The notes beneath the pieces are model-generated. The model searched no databases. It worked only from the letters and a program-made list of their open reading frames with translations, and was not told the origin of the DNA. This document shows, in pieces, positions 1-11,972 of a stretch of DNA of 64,000 nucleotides (positions are counted from its first letter, which is position 1; each line of letters opens with the position of its first letter). The stretch spans positions 186,001 to 250,000 of the forward strand of contig QJNS01000045.1 in the NCBI GenBank assembly GCA_004154925.1. Direction: 5' to 3'. Origin of the DNA: Monosporascus cannonballus (taxonomy: Eukaryota; Ascomycota; Sordariomycetes; Xylariales). A program made the position numbers and the translations under genes.

Positions 1-259
1 GTTTAAATAAGACATTATTATTATTATAAGCTGGTATTATTTAAATTATAGAAATAATAAGTATATATATATATTAATTTTGGTATTACTGCTTATCTTT
101 GCTTAACTATGCTGAACAAGGTTTTGCTAAACAGTTGCTTTATGTTAATTATTCTTACTTAGCAGTTTTTTGCTAAATATCCGTTACGTAACTTGAAAAG
201 TGGTCCGTATTATTCTCGTTGACCGTTTTCTAAGGCCGAAACCCGTTAGATCGTAACAT
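1..259 (-). repeat. Gypsy-family LTR (minus orientation, left-truncated by window)
   Basis: Read on the minus strand this stretch begins with TGTTACGATCTAACGGG and follows the same order of motifs as the plus-strand LTR at 12041-12378 (GTTACGTAA block, TTTAGCAAAA, GCTTAAC, GGTATTACTGC). Differences are almost all C/T or G/A, as expected from RIP. The terminal TGTTACG end lies at 259 and the other end is outside the window. Whether this is a solo LTR or the 5' LTR of a minus-strand element cannot be told here. Confidence 0.75.
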
Positions 260-3200
260 GTTACGAAAAAAAAATTAATTTCGAAATTACTAAAATTACT
301 TAAGATATTATTAATTATTTAATCGATATCCATAAACCATTTTTCTTATTAAGGGACTTTTATAAGTTGTAAAATTATAAAAAAAGTATTTTTGTAAATG
401 CGAAATTTATTAACAAATTTAAATTCTTATTCAAATGCCGCAATTTTACTTTAAGATAATATTTTAAACCGTTTAAAATTATTTTAAGGTTTATTAGATT
501 TATGTCGACAAAACTTTTAAAAATAATAAATATTATTTTATTTTCGTTATAATCTTATAGTTTTTGTTAAATTCGAAAATAAATTTTATTTCGATTAGTA
601 AAAAACGTTTTGAAGCTAATCGTCCATAAACGATTTTTTTTGTAATGAAGCGGTTCGTTATTTTAAGCGTATTTATAAGTTTTATTACGAAAAATATAAA
701 TATAATATAACGAAATTACTTTGTCCATAACGTATTAATCGAAATTTATCGGAAATTATAACCGAAAATACTAAAACTTATTAAAAAGTATTTATTTTTT
801 TGTATTATTTTATTTTTTTCCTAATAATACTTTTGTTAATATTTAATAACGCATTTTTCGAACTTATTAAATTTCGATAACAGTTAATTTTGGGAATAAA
901 TCGTCGACCATTACCTGGAAATACGTAAATTATATAAATTTTCGATACGGGGATTAATATGTTAATTAGTACGTAAACTTACCCCTTAACCAAAATGTTT
1001 TTATATTTTGGCGTAGGATGAAAACATTTTTTCTTAGACTAGCCGCATTCGCTCGCAATTACCTCTATATTCAGGCTGCTGCCGTATTAATAGACCGAAC
1101 GTAGAATTGGGCTAAGTTAATTTATTCGCATAACCGTTTGAACTGAAGTACCTTATGTTCGGAACTGTCACAGTCTTATATATCACCTTGTAGATATATA
1201 GAGCAGAATAAGACGGTCAGTGCTCGAGCTGACAACGTTCCACTTTTAGTGGTATAATGGCTAAACTCTTGTTCTTCTGTGCCGTAACATAAATTAACCT
1301 TCTTATCATATCCCATCTGCGAAATACATAAAAAGATTTACTGCCTGATGTTTAGTACGATTATATCGAAGGCGAAAAACTTACCCAAATTGCGGAACGT
1401 CGGCAAAAAGAAATCGAAAAATGTTTTTATACGAGATTGTTGGAAAAATAAAGTTTAAACATTACTTATTTTGCTTTTATTATTAACGAAATATATAATT
1501 CTTAAACCCTTTTTTAAAATTATTAAATTTTAAATTAATAATAGAATAATTTTAAATATAGTTAATTTTCTATTAATGTAATCAATTTATATTAAAATTA
1601 TTGTATAATAAGAATTTGGCTTATTAGTATCTTGAATTAATTCAAGCGTTGAAAGATAAACGAAAACAGGAAATATTATAATTAGATCAGTAAAAATACG
1701 GAAAAGAAATTTACGAGAATTCTGAAAAATTATAGTAATCCGATCGAAAACATATAGTTATAAAATATAAATATATTATTAGTTAATATGTGTATTATTA
1801 AATGATAAAAGTAATTTAATTTAATTTCGTATAATATATTCGCATTTATAATTTTCGTTAAATAATACTTTATTTATGAAATTTCTTTTCTATAATTTAT
1901 TTTAATTATTTCTTTTTATTTGATTTTAATGTATTATGAAATTTGTTTTATTTTATAATATTAAACTTATTCTAGATTTAATGTTTTAAATTTTAAATAT
2001 TATTTATTATATTTTTTATTATATGCGTATATTAAACTTTTATATTAAAAATAAAAACTTTTTAAGAAAAGGTTTATAAATAAATATTTTAAAGTATCGT
2101 AATTTTATAATTTTATTTTATTTATATTATGTATTATGTATTGCAAATTTTTATATAATTATATTTTAACATAATTATATTTCCTAATTAATTTTAATTT
2201 TAATTTTAATTTTGTAAATTTAATAAATGATTCTTTTATTAGAATGTGCGTAATAATTCGTATATTAATATTTGTATTAATTATTATTATAATTATGATT
2301 AAAAATCACGTATAATGTCGTAAATTAAAAACCTTGCAAATAAATATTTATTTAAAAATAAAAAATAGAAAAAAACAAAGATAAAATTAAAAAGATAATC
2401 AAAAAGCCTTTACGAATATAACCAGTACAATTAAAAGACCTCAACGATAAAACCCCGGTAATAAATGTTTTAAACGTTATTAATTAAATTTTTTATTTAA
2501 GTTATTACATTCGAAAAAATCCGCAAATATTTAAAAAAAATTAAAGTTTTAATATTAAAAGTTTTATTCTAATATTTTATACGCGAAATTATTTAAAGTT
2601 TATTTAATAAAATGGATTTCCGGTTTTAACGGTTAACTATTAAGATTTAAAAAAATAAATAACATTATTTTTATTATATTTTTATTAAAATATTCGTATT
2701 AATAATATCCGTATTAATTTACGTATTAATCGTTTATAATTATTAATTTATATTATATTTATAATAAATTTATTATTTTATTAATAAAACATATAAAACT
2801 GATTTATTATATAATTAAAATTATAAAACCTGTTAACTGGTTCAATTTTTCAGGATCTGATAATGTTATTTTCGGACTTTACTTATCCGCAAAAACCGCA
2901 GAAATTTATATATTACGAAAATAAAAGCGAAAAATTTCGTAAATCCGAATTCGAAAAAAATAATTAAAAAATCAAATATTAAGAAAATAAAACGTATTTT
3001 ATTAAACGAACGAAAAAATTACGTAATTTCGAAATTATATATAAAATTAATTAAAGTAATTATTAAATTAATATCTTTATAAAATTTATTATTTATTATT
3101 AACCTTAATAATAATAATTCCAATTTATTTAAGCGTTTAAAAAATAATTTAGAAAAAAAATATATTAATTAACACTGTATTATTTTCATTATTAATAATT

Positions 3201-3378
3201 AAGCCGAAATATAATAATTAAATATTTTAATATAAAAATTAACATTTAAAATAGTACTTAATAAAATATAATTTTATTTTATCGAAATTTCTTATATTTA
3301 TAAAAAATATTTTATATTACATTTATATAATAAATATTTAATTTTTAAAATAAGTGTTTACGTATAATTAATCATTTT
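260..3378. repeat. AT-rich RIP-decayed repeat block
   Basis: This is about 3.1 kb of strongly AT-rich sequence with dense stops in all frames, TpA enrichment and surviving cytosines mostly followed by G. No protein domain could be read with confidence. A less mutated patch lies at about 1005-1320. I infer decayed transposon sequence, possibly several fragments, but cannot name a family. Confidence 0.6.
1156..1289 (+). repeat. Possible LTR fragment in a less-mutated island
   Basis: A patch of near-normal composition within the AT block runs from TGTTCGGAACTGTCACAG to TTCTGTGCCGTAACA, giving TG...CA ends with a TATATA segment between, reminiscent of a short retroelement LTR. No convincing target-site duplication is visible (CCTTA on the left, TAAAT on the right). 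The true boundaries could be wider. Confidence 0.3.
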
Positions 3379-3540
3379 GCATTTCAAGTACCCACGGGTA
3401 GTCAGTCCGTAGGTAATTTCATTTTACCTACGCACTCCTGTTAATCGCTTACATAAATTTTTACCCACCCACGGATATCCGTGGTAGGAAATTTTAGCGT
3501 GGGTGGGTGGGTAGTGCAAACCCTAGGTGATGTAGACTGT
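3379..3540 (+). repeat. Left inverted end of the 3.4-12 kb island
   Basis: This segment has repeated CCCACGG/CCGTGGG and CCGTAGG/ACCTACG motifs and ends with TGCAAACCCTA. The reverse complement of 11820-11972 shows the same order: GTATCCGTAAGTAGTTAGT near the outer edge, GTAGGTAAT, GTGGGTA, and TGCAAACCCTA at the inner edge. Mismatches are largely RIP-type transitions. The arrangement resembles terminal and subterminal inverted repeats of a DNA transposon. See also the right end. Confidence 0.55.
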
Positions 3541-4214
3541 ATGTTTTGGGCGTTCGCTTGACTAGCATATCCTGACACATAGTCACGTTCGACTGCAGTC
3601 GGATCTTCAGGCGTTCCCTGGTCTGGCCAGAAGCTGTTAGCCGTTAATAGACTCTTAGTCGAGTTTGCTGTGGGCAACATCAGCGACATTGAGTGGAGTC
3701 CGTCTTCGTTTGAGGATGTCAAGATCCCCGAGAAGCAAAAGAAGCCTATCTGGGCTCTCACCAATTCTTACCTGAAGCGGGAACCTGGCGATGGTTTCGC
3801 AGGCCTTGTCCAAGGAAAAGGGCGCGGGGTTAATTTCCTGGCATGGCCATCACACTGCTCCAAAGAAATGGCGCTATTATATCGTCAAAGCGATCCGGCT
3901 CTAGGACTCTAAGCAACCCGGCGAAGAAACTTCGTCTTATGGACCCTGAGCCTTCTGACCAAACTTCCAACCCTGAGTCCGCACCATAGGTTAGAGAAAG
4001 CCACCTAACCTTCAAGGGGAAAATTGTATTTCAAGTCCTAGGCTTCCCACACTTGCCCACTGCAGTTGATTAAGCTACTCTACAGTTAATTCAAGCTCTC
4101 TTAATAACCTGCCAACAACGACGACGTCTGAAGCACTCTTCCAATGAGTGAAGATCGCTGAGAACCCTCCGGTCCGTCGTTATTATTACCATTGCCGTCG
4201 CATCGCTTGATTAC
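3541..4214. other. Non-coding or decayed stretch left of the 3beta-HSD gene
   Basis: Composition is normal. Short open stretches exist at 3670-3912 (plus) and 3441-3764 (minus), but they overlap each other and match no family I recognise. A decayed gene or element end is possible. Confidence 0.4.
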
Positions 4215-5716
4215 TCATTCATGCTCCCTGTTCCATTCCCACACCTGCTGACACATGCCCTCAAGAGTGGTGCACACGCCTTGATACCCCAGCCCACCTT
4301 GCACCACCGGTAACCGAGCTGCCGCATCAGACACAACAATATGTGTGGCAGCCGTAAACACAGCCGGCTGCAACAGCTGCAACCGACCGCTCGGCTCTTT
4401 AAAGACGGCTTGCAAAACTGGAAATTGGGCGATGAGGAGGCAGTATGCTTCAATAAAGTAACTAAGCAGTAGCATGAGGACAGGCGGGAGGTACGTGATG
4501 TGAAATGGCGTGACGGCTAGCGTAGAGAGAAGATTGTAAATGTCCCGAAAGCAAATAGGCGGATTTGGATCGGAGATGTTGAACGTACGTCCGGCCGGAG
4601 ACGAGGCGAAAGGCACGGTGAGAAGGGCAGATTCGAACAGCAGGTGAGCGAGAGAAATGTTCTGAGCACTAACGAAATTTTGTATGAAGTTTTCCATCCA
4701 ACTGGGCTATGGTTAGCTTAGTGCTTCATCACGAGCAGTAAAGACGTCCGCTCTCTAGATAACATACGTGAAAATCGTCTTCTCATTCAGAGACGCACCG
4801 ATGAACTGGTCATGTTTAGTTCCGTAGACGCCATTTGCGGGTCGAATGCAACCCGTGCGGAAATTCTCTTGATTAGCACTACACACTAGCCTCTCTGCCT
4901 CTGCTTTGGACACGGCATAGTTTCCGAAATAGTCCTCGTGGGGTCGCTGCGGTTGATCGAAATCTGATTCATCAAACGACTGGAAAAATCGAACAGGCCA
5001 GCGGGTCCACGGGGCAATCCAAAAATCCACGGGACGAAGGGCAATAAAAGAAGATGCCGTAGCAATGAAGATATCTGCACCAGCTTTGCGGGCTGCAGCG
5101 AGAACATTAATCGTCCCGGTGACATTAACAGCGCTGCATCGATTATATATTAACTTTGAGCGCTCTGCTGGCCGGATAACTGCGGCAGTGTGGAATACCG
5201 TCAGTGGTAGCGTTGACACAGACGGGGACCAAGGTTCGGAAAAGGCGACTTGAGTGGAATGAGCGGACGAAATGTCGGCGTGGATAAAGGAAACCTTCGT
5301 GACAGGACCAGTGAGCATATCATCTCGATATGGCTGGCGGAAATCAATAATGCGTATGCTTTCCGGAGGTTGTCCACGCGCAAGTAATTGTAAAACGATA
5401 CTGCCGCCAACGAGTCCTGTGCGGCCTCAGTATCTAATCTCTGGAAATATGTATGACTTATAAACAAACCAGAACCGCCAACGACGGTATACCTTCTCTC
5501 TTGTTTCCGTGGGAGGTGTTTGGTAAAGTCGATTGGGTGATCACTAATGCGCCTATAGGTCTTGCGCATCTCTTTCTCCGTCCAGCGGTCCGGAGACACC
5601 TTCAGCGCCTCCTCCGGAGTGCCGCTCATTGCGTAGTTAATGTGGTAAAGATACAGGAAGAAAATGACGAGAAAGACAATTATGACAAGCGAAATATACA
5701 TGGTCGCAATGTTCAT
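4215..5716 (-). CDS. Membrane-anchored 3beta-hydroxysteroid dehydrogenase/isomerase-like (ERG26-like) protein
   Basis: The predicted NAD(P)-dependent extended short-chain dehydrogenase has 460 residues, from three exons: 5716-5470, 5416-4768 and 4701-4215. Intron 1 (53 bp, GTTTGT...CACAG) restores the nucleotide-binding loop GGSG|LVGGS at residues ~79-87. Intron 2 (66 bp, GTATGT...CCCAG, with GCTAAC branch site) restores a continuous frame. A hydrophobic helix at residues 7-24 suggests an N-terminal ER-membrane anchor. Further family signs are VFHTAAVIRP, an NVTGTINVLAAAR helix, the catalytic YAVSK (Tyr ~249, Lys ~253) and the RPANGVYG segment. The family oxidises 3beta-hydroxy or C4-carboxy sterols; Erg26 does this in sterol C4-demethylation. 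The extra anchor, and a location among repeats, point to a paralogue rather than the housekeeping enzyme. The substrate is unknown. All catalytic parts look intact, which is notable beside RIP-decayed DNA. Confidence 0.85.
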
Positions 5717-7549
5717 GTAGTCAGGACTTTCACGCTAGTACAGAGATCGTCAGCTGAAACTAATCATTAGAGAGTAAACGAAAACTCCTCCCTTCGGAAA
5801 ATCCCTAAACTAAATACACGACGGCTTAGTAAGCTTTACGTTAAGTGCCTAAGGCAAATTTTTTGTACACATGCACGCAGGAAAGTCGACCATAGTACCA
5901 ATTTCATCAATACGGAGGATGCTGCATTACATTTGGGTGCCTCCGCCCAGTCACTCGCCCCACTGCCCAACCCATAAGAAAATCAGTTGTAATGTAGGAT
6001 AATAGGGGTATCAGGATAACGTTCCTCGGTCTCCTAGATGACCAGGTCCGGCATATGCAGGACCTGCACCTCAGGTATTCCAACAGCCAGCCCCGTGCTC
6101 AGAGTCCCCAGCTCCGACGCCAATGCGCACTAAACCTAAACGGTAGCAATACGCAGGGGACCTGAGCGCAACGTCCTACTATGAAATACGGGACGGGTTG
6201 AGCACTCAATCTAAACAGCATATCAGTCGGCGTTTGCACGAGGCAATCGTCAAATATTAGAATGGATAACACCGCTCTGCACAATGACCAAGTGCGGGGT
6301 TCCCCATTTTGGTTCAACATCAAAGTGTCATCGGCGGATGGCAAAGATCAAAGAGGTATTAGACGTTGTACCCACGGATATGCGCAAAGGGGACGACGAA
6401 GCTTCGCGTGCTATATGTAATATTAGACGTGTTGGTGATTGCAGAATTGAATAAATCCAGTATTAACGCATCTTTATTAGAGGTATTTCTACGGAACGTT
6501 CTTGATCTTTCAAGGCGAACAACAACTTTTCCGTAAAGAACTGCAGATTGCGCTCAGACCCTTTTGCATACTTGTACCGTTTTAGGTTTAGCGCAGAGGG
6601 CCTTGCCTACTGAGGTAAAATTTCAGCTGGGCCGCTTGAATTGCACCAAAAAGGGCGGGCTTTTGTAGCCGCAATCAATAGCTCTAAGCCACATCACCGC
6701 CGATCACCAAATCTTGGGTAACGATCGACATCCGTGGCTTTGCTTCTTCCTTCAAGCCAGTCCGGGGTGACCATGTTCTTCTCAAAGACCCAAACATCTA
6801 ATGCCCGCTGGAGTTAGAAAGTTTAAAATACCGAAGAGTCATCTAATGGCGTGTAGGCAGACAGATAGCTGGAAGCTTAGCCGTTTCCGTATGGTCTCGC
6901 TTCGGCCCGACCATCAAAGATCAACTCATGCCCAACGCCACAGGCTGACAGGCTGGAGACACCGCACGGCAAGAGCCGCCAAGCGAGACATCCGAACGGC
7001 GCTAAAAGCGCCTTAAAGTCCGACCAAGGAAAGGATGACAACACTCCACAAATTGATCGAGGTGGATGGGCTAGCTGAATATTAGGGAGAGTCGACTAGG
7101 AAGGAAATGATGGGTGGTGGCGGGAGATCGCCCTCAGCGCGTATAACTATCACAGCAATATTTGGCAATGACTTGCGGGCTGATTTAAGGGGACTCGCAC
7201 AAGATCGGCATGTCATAGCAAGACACAATAGGCTACTCTTTGAATCTTGAGAACCAACCATCTATGAGTGCGAAGAACATCGGAATAAGCCGTCCCATGT
7301 GATGTTCGATGCTCTGTGGCATGTACGTCTTACCTACGTAGCTGATCGCAGCCCTGGTAAGAAACTTCATTACTCGACCGCTATGGCGGAAATCTCCCTA
7401 CATATACTGGATTCTCCTTACATTCCCTCAACTAGCATTGCGGTGATAAACTCCTTATCCCCAATCTCCATCACACGTCGGACAAAACATCCTCGACAGG
7501 TTCACTTAAACCACTACGAAATCACGTTGGGAGCACTAGCAAACCCATC
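5717..7549. other. Intergenic, no supported gene
   Basis: This is 1.8 kb of normal composition between the divergently transcribed 3beta-HSD-like gene and the membrane protein gene. It probably holds both promoters. Small open frames (6099-6344 minus, 6801-7016 plus, 7299-7631 plus) have no recognisable domain and lack support. Confidence 0.5.
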
Positions 7550-8867
7550 ATGGAGAATACCACACCTATCAAGCTGGCTGATATCTGTCAAATACCAACA
7601 ATCGAAATTTCCACTACGTCTGGCCGTTTAGGATGGGTCCCTATGCCGGTCTGCGGTAGAAGTACGGCTGGAATTCTCTACAGCTGCTTGTACACCATAT
7701 TTCTCTGCGTCTGGTCTTCTCTTCACACCAACATATCAAAATCAACCGACAACCGGCAAACGATTTATTGGTCCAGATTTGGTTGGGTACTTTTGGCGCT
7801 ATTTGCACCAGAGTCTGTTGCCTCTTTCGCAATCGAGGAATTCTACGACGCTCGCCTCTTCCAGAAGAGTCTCAGAAGCCAGTTTGGAGACTCCGTTGCA
7901 TGGCCTTTGTCATTTTGTTTTTTTGCCAAGAGTGGAGGAATAGTGGTCATCAAAAATGGCGAAGAAAAGGCACTTCGAACCTTGACGGACTTCGTTGAAG
8001 AGACGGAGAAAAGCCAGCTCAATATGGAAGAACTACCTGCTCAGTGCAAGAAAACTCTCGAAGACAAGGCCAAATCAAGACCTACCTTGAAAGGGTTAGC
8101 CGTCACTCAAATCCTATGGTTCGCTGCTCAGATCGCCAGTCGCCATGGGCAAGGCTCAGTAAATATCACGACACTGGAGATTACGACCGCTGGATTTATT
8201 GTTTGCACGCTCATACAGGTATTGTTCCCAATTTTGCAAGATTTTGAAATGCAAGGCTGAATTCTGGGGTTAGTATGTCTTTTGGTGGGCTAAGGTACAG
8301 GGTGTGGATTATCCGATAATCGTGAGAAATGACAACACTCTCACTGCAGGAACATCTTTTCCACCCTCCCAGGTAGCGCCGCCTACCACGGAAATACCGA
8401 CGCCTTCGCTCCTGGCCCAAGAGTTACCTGGCAACGAGCATTCACCGTCACCCACGACGCTTCCAAGAATTAGAAAAACTCTGGAGGACTTTCTGAGCAT
8501 GTACAAGTTAAAAGAGGATGGTAGCTCTTTTGCTCAACTCCAGCTGTACATCTTATCTGTCCTTGCCGCAATCAGCTTTGGGGCCTTAAATCTAGTGGCT
8601 TGGAACTTCAGCTTCCCTACTCGACTGGAATCATTCTTATGGAGGTTTTCTTCCATTGGGATGTTGATGCTACCGGTCGCTTTTGCCACCCTGGCGTTCT
8701 TTTGGACATCAGGCAGCATAACGTCATACATTGTGATGGGTTCAATTGGGCTGTCATATGGTATAATCCGGCTATACATCATTGTGGAATGCTTCCTAGC
8801 CCTTCGCTCAGAGCCAGTTCAAGTGTACTGTTCCGTGCAGTGGGCTAATTATTTCCCCCACGTCTGA
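7550..8867 (+). CDS. Fungal multi-pass membrane protein of unknown function
   Basis: The two-exon model (7550-8218 and 8274-8867; intron 55 bp, CAG|GTATTG...GGTTAG|T) gives 420 residues. Splicing joins TLIQ to YVFWWAKVQGVDYPI, as I remember for this ascomycete family. Recognisable blocks are an N-terminal CGRSTAGILYSCLYTIFLCVW, then APESVASFAIEE, a WPLSFCFFAKSGG loop, GLAVTQILWFAAQIASR, and a C-terminal VYCSVQWANYFPHV. About seven hydrophobic segments are visible (two near the N-terminus, two around residues 185-230, three in the last 130 residues). A Ser/Thr/Pro-rich linker follows the fourth. Such proteins are common near repeats and in accessory regions of filamentous fungi, and no biochemical role is known to me. 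Start: first ATG in frame ahead of the conserved CGRSTAG block; an upstream exon is possible. No stops or frameshifts are seen. Confidence 0.75.
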
Positions 8868-9708
8868 CTCCCAGCAACAATCTGCTTGGCTTCTGACGGC
8901 GCGGCAGAGACTGTGGGCTGGGTAAAGGCGATGGAGCCGGCGGAGATTAGGAACGAGGCGAATGTGAATTACTGAGTGGGTGAATTCAAAGGGAAAGATG
9001 ATCCCAACTTTGAGCTGGTCGCTGTACAATTGGCACGCTGGGCGACGGGAGCTGGCAAAGCCGAATGCCGACGAGCCGCAGACAGCATACTTCGATTTCG
9101 AAATGCTTCTGTCACACTTACTAAGGAGTAGATACACAGCTCTTGAGGGTATATTGACATGTAGGAAGCTAGGAAGTGGTGATCCCACTTGTTGTGGGTG
9201 ATCCACTGATATAGGGCTTCGGAAAGGAACAACAATCACCCGAAGACCCCAGCTAGGGGTGCCCTTTTCCATGACAGCATCATTATACTCTCGCTACCTA
9301 TCGAAATCCTCATCCGCATTCTGCAAGGTCTTGACACCGTAACCTGTCAGATACAAGGGTTGTCGGAATACACGTGCGGATATGCCGGACCACAAACATG
9401 GACAATCCCAGAACATACATTCTAGATGGTCCGAATAGTTCATGATAATAGAGGAACAGTAGGCCGACTACTCCTTACATAAAAGACAAGGACGAGCGGT
9501 CAAATAGGAAGAGAGAGAACAGAATCAATCGATACACTTATCCTAATCACTCCAATCTATATCGATCAGGGAACTAACCTGTTTACAGTCTCTAAATTGA
9601 CTAGATACACGCTGTGTCTGATAATTAAGAGTCTCACCTGTCTCGTTACCCCTATCCGTACAACAAACCGCACACGCGATCTCCAGTCAATTCCCTAAAC
9701 TAATCACT
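8868..9708. other. Spacer with probable leader of a copia fragment
   Basis: There is no supported gene here. From about 9280 the sequence leads without interruption into the copia-like gag at 9709 and could include its 5' LTR and leader. I could not define LTR ends. A minus-strand open frame at 8808-9272 has no recognisable content. Confidence 0.35.
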
Positions 9709-10320
9709 ATGTCAAACGCTTCTTCGATCGTCTATCGGTCCCCTAAGGACTAGGAAACTTGGAAAACCGAGTTCATGAAGCGTGCGAACGCCCTGGATGT
9801 CTGGGATTACATCGATCCCAATTTCAACACACCCTAGCCTCGAAGGCCTATCGAGCCAGATATCTCGACCTACCCGAAACGACTAGTCCGCCGGGAGTCA
9901 ACCCGTCGAACTCCATCCTCAACCTCTTCTAAAGTCTCGGAGACTATTAGGGTAGGCTCTTATGCTTCTGATAAGATCGACATAAACAGCACGCTAACGA
10001 GTGCATCCGAAATGACCTCTAAAGGGCGTACCTTATACCAGATCGACTTCACTGCCTATATGCATCGAAGTAGAATTTACGAGAACGTCCGAAAGAGTCT
10101 TAACGATCTGACGAAATGGGTGCTATCCTCGGTATCGTCTTCGATTCAACATACCGACCTCCTTGAGGACCAGAACCTAAAGCAGTGGTATGCTACGCTA
10201 GCAGCCTCTGGAAGAGTATACGATGGACAATGCATGCAAGACGCACGAGATCACTATCATGTCCACCTTAAAAGCGCACCGAAGTCTACTAAGAAGTTTG
10301 ACGAGTGGATACAAGCCTGA
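9709..10320 (+). pseudogene. Degraded Ty1/copia-type gag
   Basis: From ATG at 9709 a 203-residue frame runs to TGA at 10318, broken by two TAG codons (codon 15, where the family has Trp in a 'DWETW'-like motif, and codon ~44). The pattern matches fungal copia Gag proteins as I know them: an N-terminal 'W..EF..RA.ALDVWDYIDP' block, a Pro/Ser-rich linker, then GRTLYQIDFTAYMHRSRIYENV, LTKWVLSS and LKQWYATL. Both stops can be explained by single RIP-type transitions. No protease, integrase or reverse transcriptase follows, so this is an isolated 5' fragment. It is clearly less mutated than the gypsy elements next door. Confidence 0.75.
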
Positions 10321-10754
10321 AAGGAGACCATAGCAGAAGGGGTCCGTTATAAGGTCCCCGAAGGCGACAGCAAGAGCCGCTGACCAGATTTGGTGCCGGA
10401 TGTCATAAGGCAGCCGAGGAAAGTAGTTGAAACTGTCCATCTTAGTCGTCTGAACAGTGAGATGACTGTTCCGAGTAGGTGGACTTCGGCCTATGTCAAG
10501 TCAGCGTCGTTGACTTGCATGAGAGAACGTTGCTATATCTTGGCCGCCTGCTCTGTTTCTTGTCCCTATCTCTAAGTTGTTACTTACGTCGTCGGGCTCT
10601 TTTCGGAGGCAATGGATGATCTCAGACGTCGGCATTGGCCTGCGATCTCCTGGGTCGTGTTCGCGTCACCACTCGCGTCAGGTCACATGTGTCATGTTTC
10701 TGCCTCAGGCAAAAGTTTCGAGTGCTAAAAGCATGAGCTGCCCCTCACAGGACC

Positions 10755-11019
10755 TGTTACGGGGTCGGTATCACGGTGGGTAAACAAGGTCAAAGGTCAA
10801 GGGCGCGAAGGCTTGGTATTGACTATTTTAGCGCCGTGAGGAAAGGGAAGAGGAAAGGTCTAACTACGGTTTCCCCCGGCGCACTTAAATAGATAACTAA
10901 ATACAGTTACGGTTGCTCCCGTCAGTCGCTCCAGTCAGTTGCTCCAGCTGTGCCATCGTTTGTCCTTGGTCGTTGCTCCAGTCAGTCGCTCCGGTGGTCA
11001 CATGACCCAACCCGTGACA
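10755..11019 (+). repeat. Candidate solo LTR with internal GTTGCTCC repeats
   Basis: The ends are TGTTACGGG and CCCGTGACA, a 9-bp imperfect inverted pair with TG...CA. Inside, the unit GTTGCTCC(A/C)GTCAGTCGCTCC occurs at about 10912 and again near 10970, with partial copies between. No exact 5-bp target duplication is visible (GGACC against GGGGC). A small LTR is the simplest reading. Confidence 0.45.
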
Positions 11020-11819
11020 GGGGCCCACGGGTACACGTGCTATAAAATTCTAGGGGACCCAAGACAAGTATTAGGTATGTAAAGCCTAACAATTCCACTT
11101 TAATATTCTTCCTTTCTCTTTGATTCCCTGGGGGGATTATATTAGAAATGTCTCCTTAGTGGATCTCTTCTGGTCATAGTCATAGCCTCCTCGAAGAAAA
11201 AAACCTTGGCTGCAGCCCAAGTCGAGGACTGCTTTACCTCGGCCAAAGACGCCCATGCCATCGAGGGCTTTCATAATGCCCCATCGGAGCTGGGGTCGAA
11301 TCCAGCGTCTAGTAGTCCAGAACTAATTCTTTGCACACGGATCCTCCAAAGTCGCAAAGCCAGAGGTCCAGTATCGTTCGGCTCGTAGCATGGACAAGGA
11401 AGCTGTCTGGGCGCAGCCTCATACTGCACGAATTTTGTCGTACGAATCCATTTCTCCCATGAGTTTTCTCCTACAGTACATATGCATTCTCTCATACGGG
11501 TTTTACGAATTTCTCGCGCGAGCAATGCAGATTTTATAAGTCCACTTTTTGGTCCACATTTAGACCTTTTTAACGTGAAGATACAAAGAACGAAGTTTTA
11601 AGGCCGCTTTAAGGCCAAGAACTTGGTCTCTGGCAAAATATAATACATCACAAGAGCCGGAATTGGGCCCGCAAAAGCGGCGACGCACCTGATCAATTTC
11701 GATGGCCATTAGAGACGAGTTGATGTAGTGGACCTCAAGTTATGGTTTTTCAGTCAGCGGCCAGACGTCGATGTCTGATGAGCAGGAGACCGTTATCGAA
11801 CTCAATGAACAGCGATAGA
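11020..11819. other. Unassigned stretch before the right island end
   Basis: The sequence has normal composition with overlapping short open frames (11206-11388 plus, 11271-11525 minus), none recognisable. It may belong to the same decayed element as the adjacent candidate LTR. Confidence 0.35.
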
Positions 11820-11972
11820 CGATATTAGGGTTTGCAAAGGGTACCCATTGGGTACCCACGGATTACCCTCGACCGTAGGTGCCCGCTCATAGGTAATCTT
11901 GGCATTTTTTCAAAAATACCCACGATTACCTACTTATGAACTAACTACTTACGGATACCTGTTAGGTAAATG
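11820..11972 (-). repeat. Right inverted end of the island
   Basis: This contains TTAGGGTTTGCA, GGTACCCATTGGGTACCC, CCGTAGGTG, ATTACCTAC and an outer ACGGATACCTGTTAGGTAAATG. Read in reverse it parallels 3379-3540. Composition turns AT-rich immediately outside it. Confidence 0.55.

Larger units (their letters stand above)
3379..11972. mobile_element. Putative 8.6-kb inverted-end-bounded element or island
   Basis: The only stretch of normal base composition in the left third of the window starts and stops at two related sequences in inverted orientation (3379-3540 and 11820-11972). It carries an intact 3beta-HSD-like gene, an intact multi-pass membrane protein gene, a degraded copia gag and a candidate LTR. 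I see no recognisable transposase and no clean target-site duplication. The alternatives are a gene island trapped between two copies of a small inverted-repeat element, or an accident of independent insertions. The sequence shows the ends directly; mobility is inference. Confidence 0.35.

Noticed and set aside
3441..3912. Overlapping plus and minus frames as transposase fragments of the island
   Set aside because: No DDE, BED-finger or hAT dimerisation motif could be read, so the call would have been guesswork.
11824..11832. Telomere-like TTAGGG near the right island end
   Set aside because: It is a single unit, not a tandem array, and is part of the inverted-end sequence also present at 3530.
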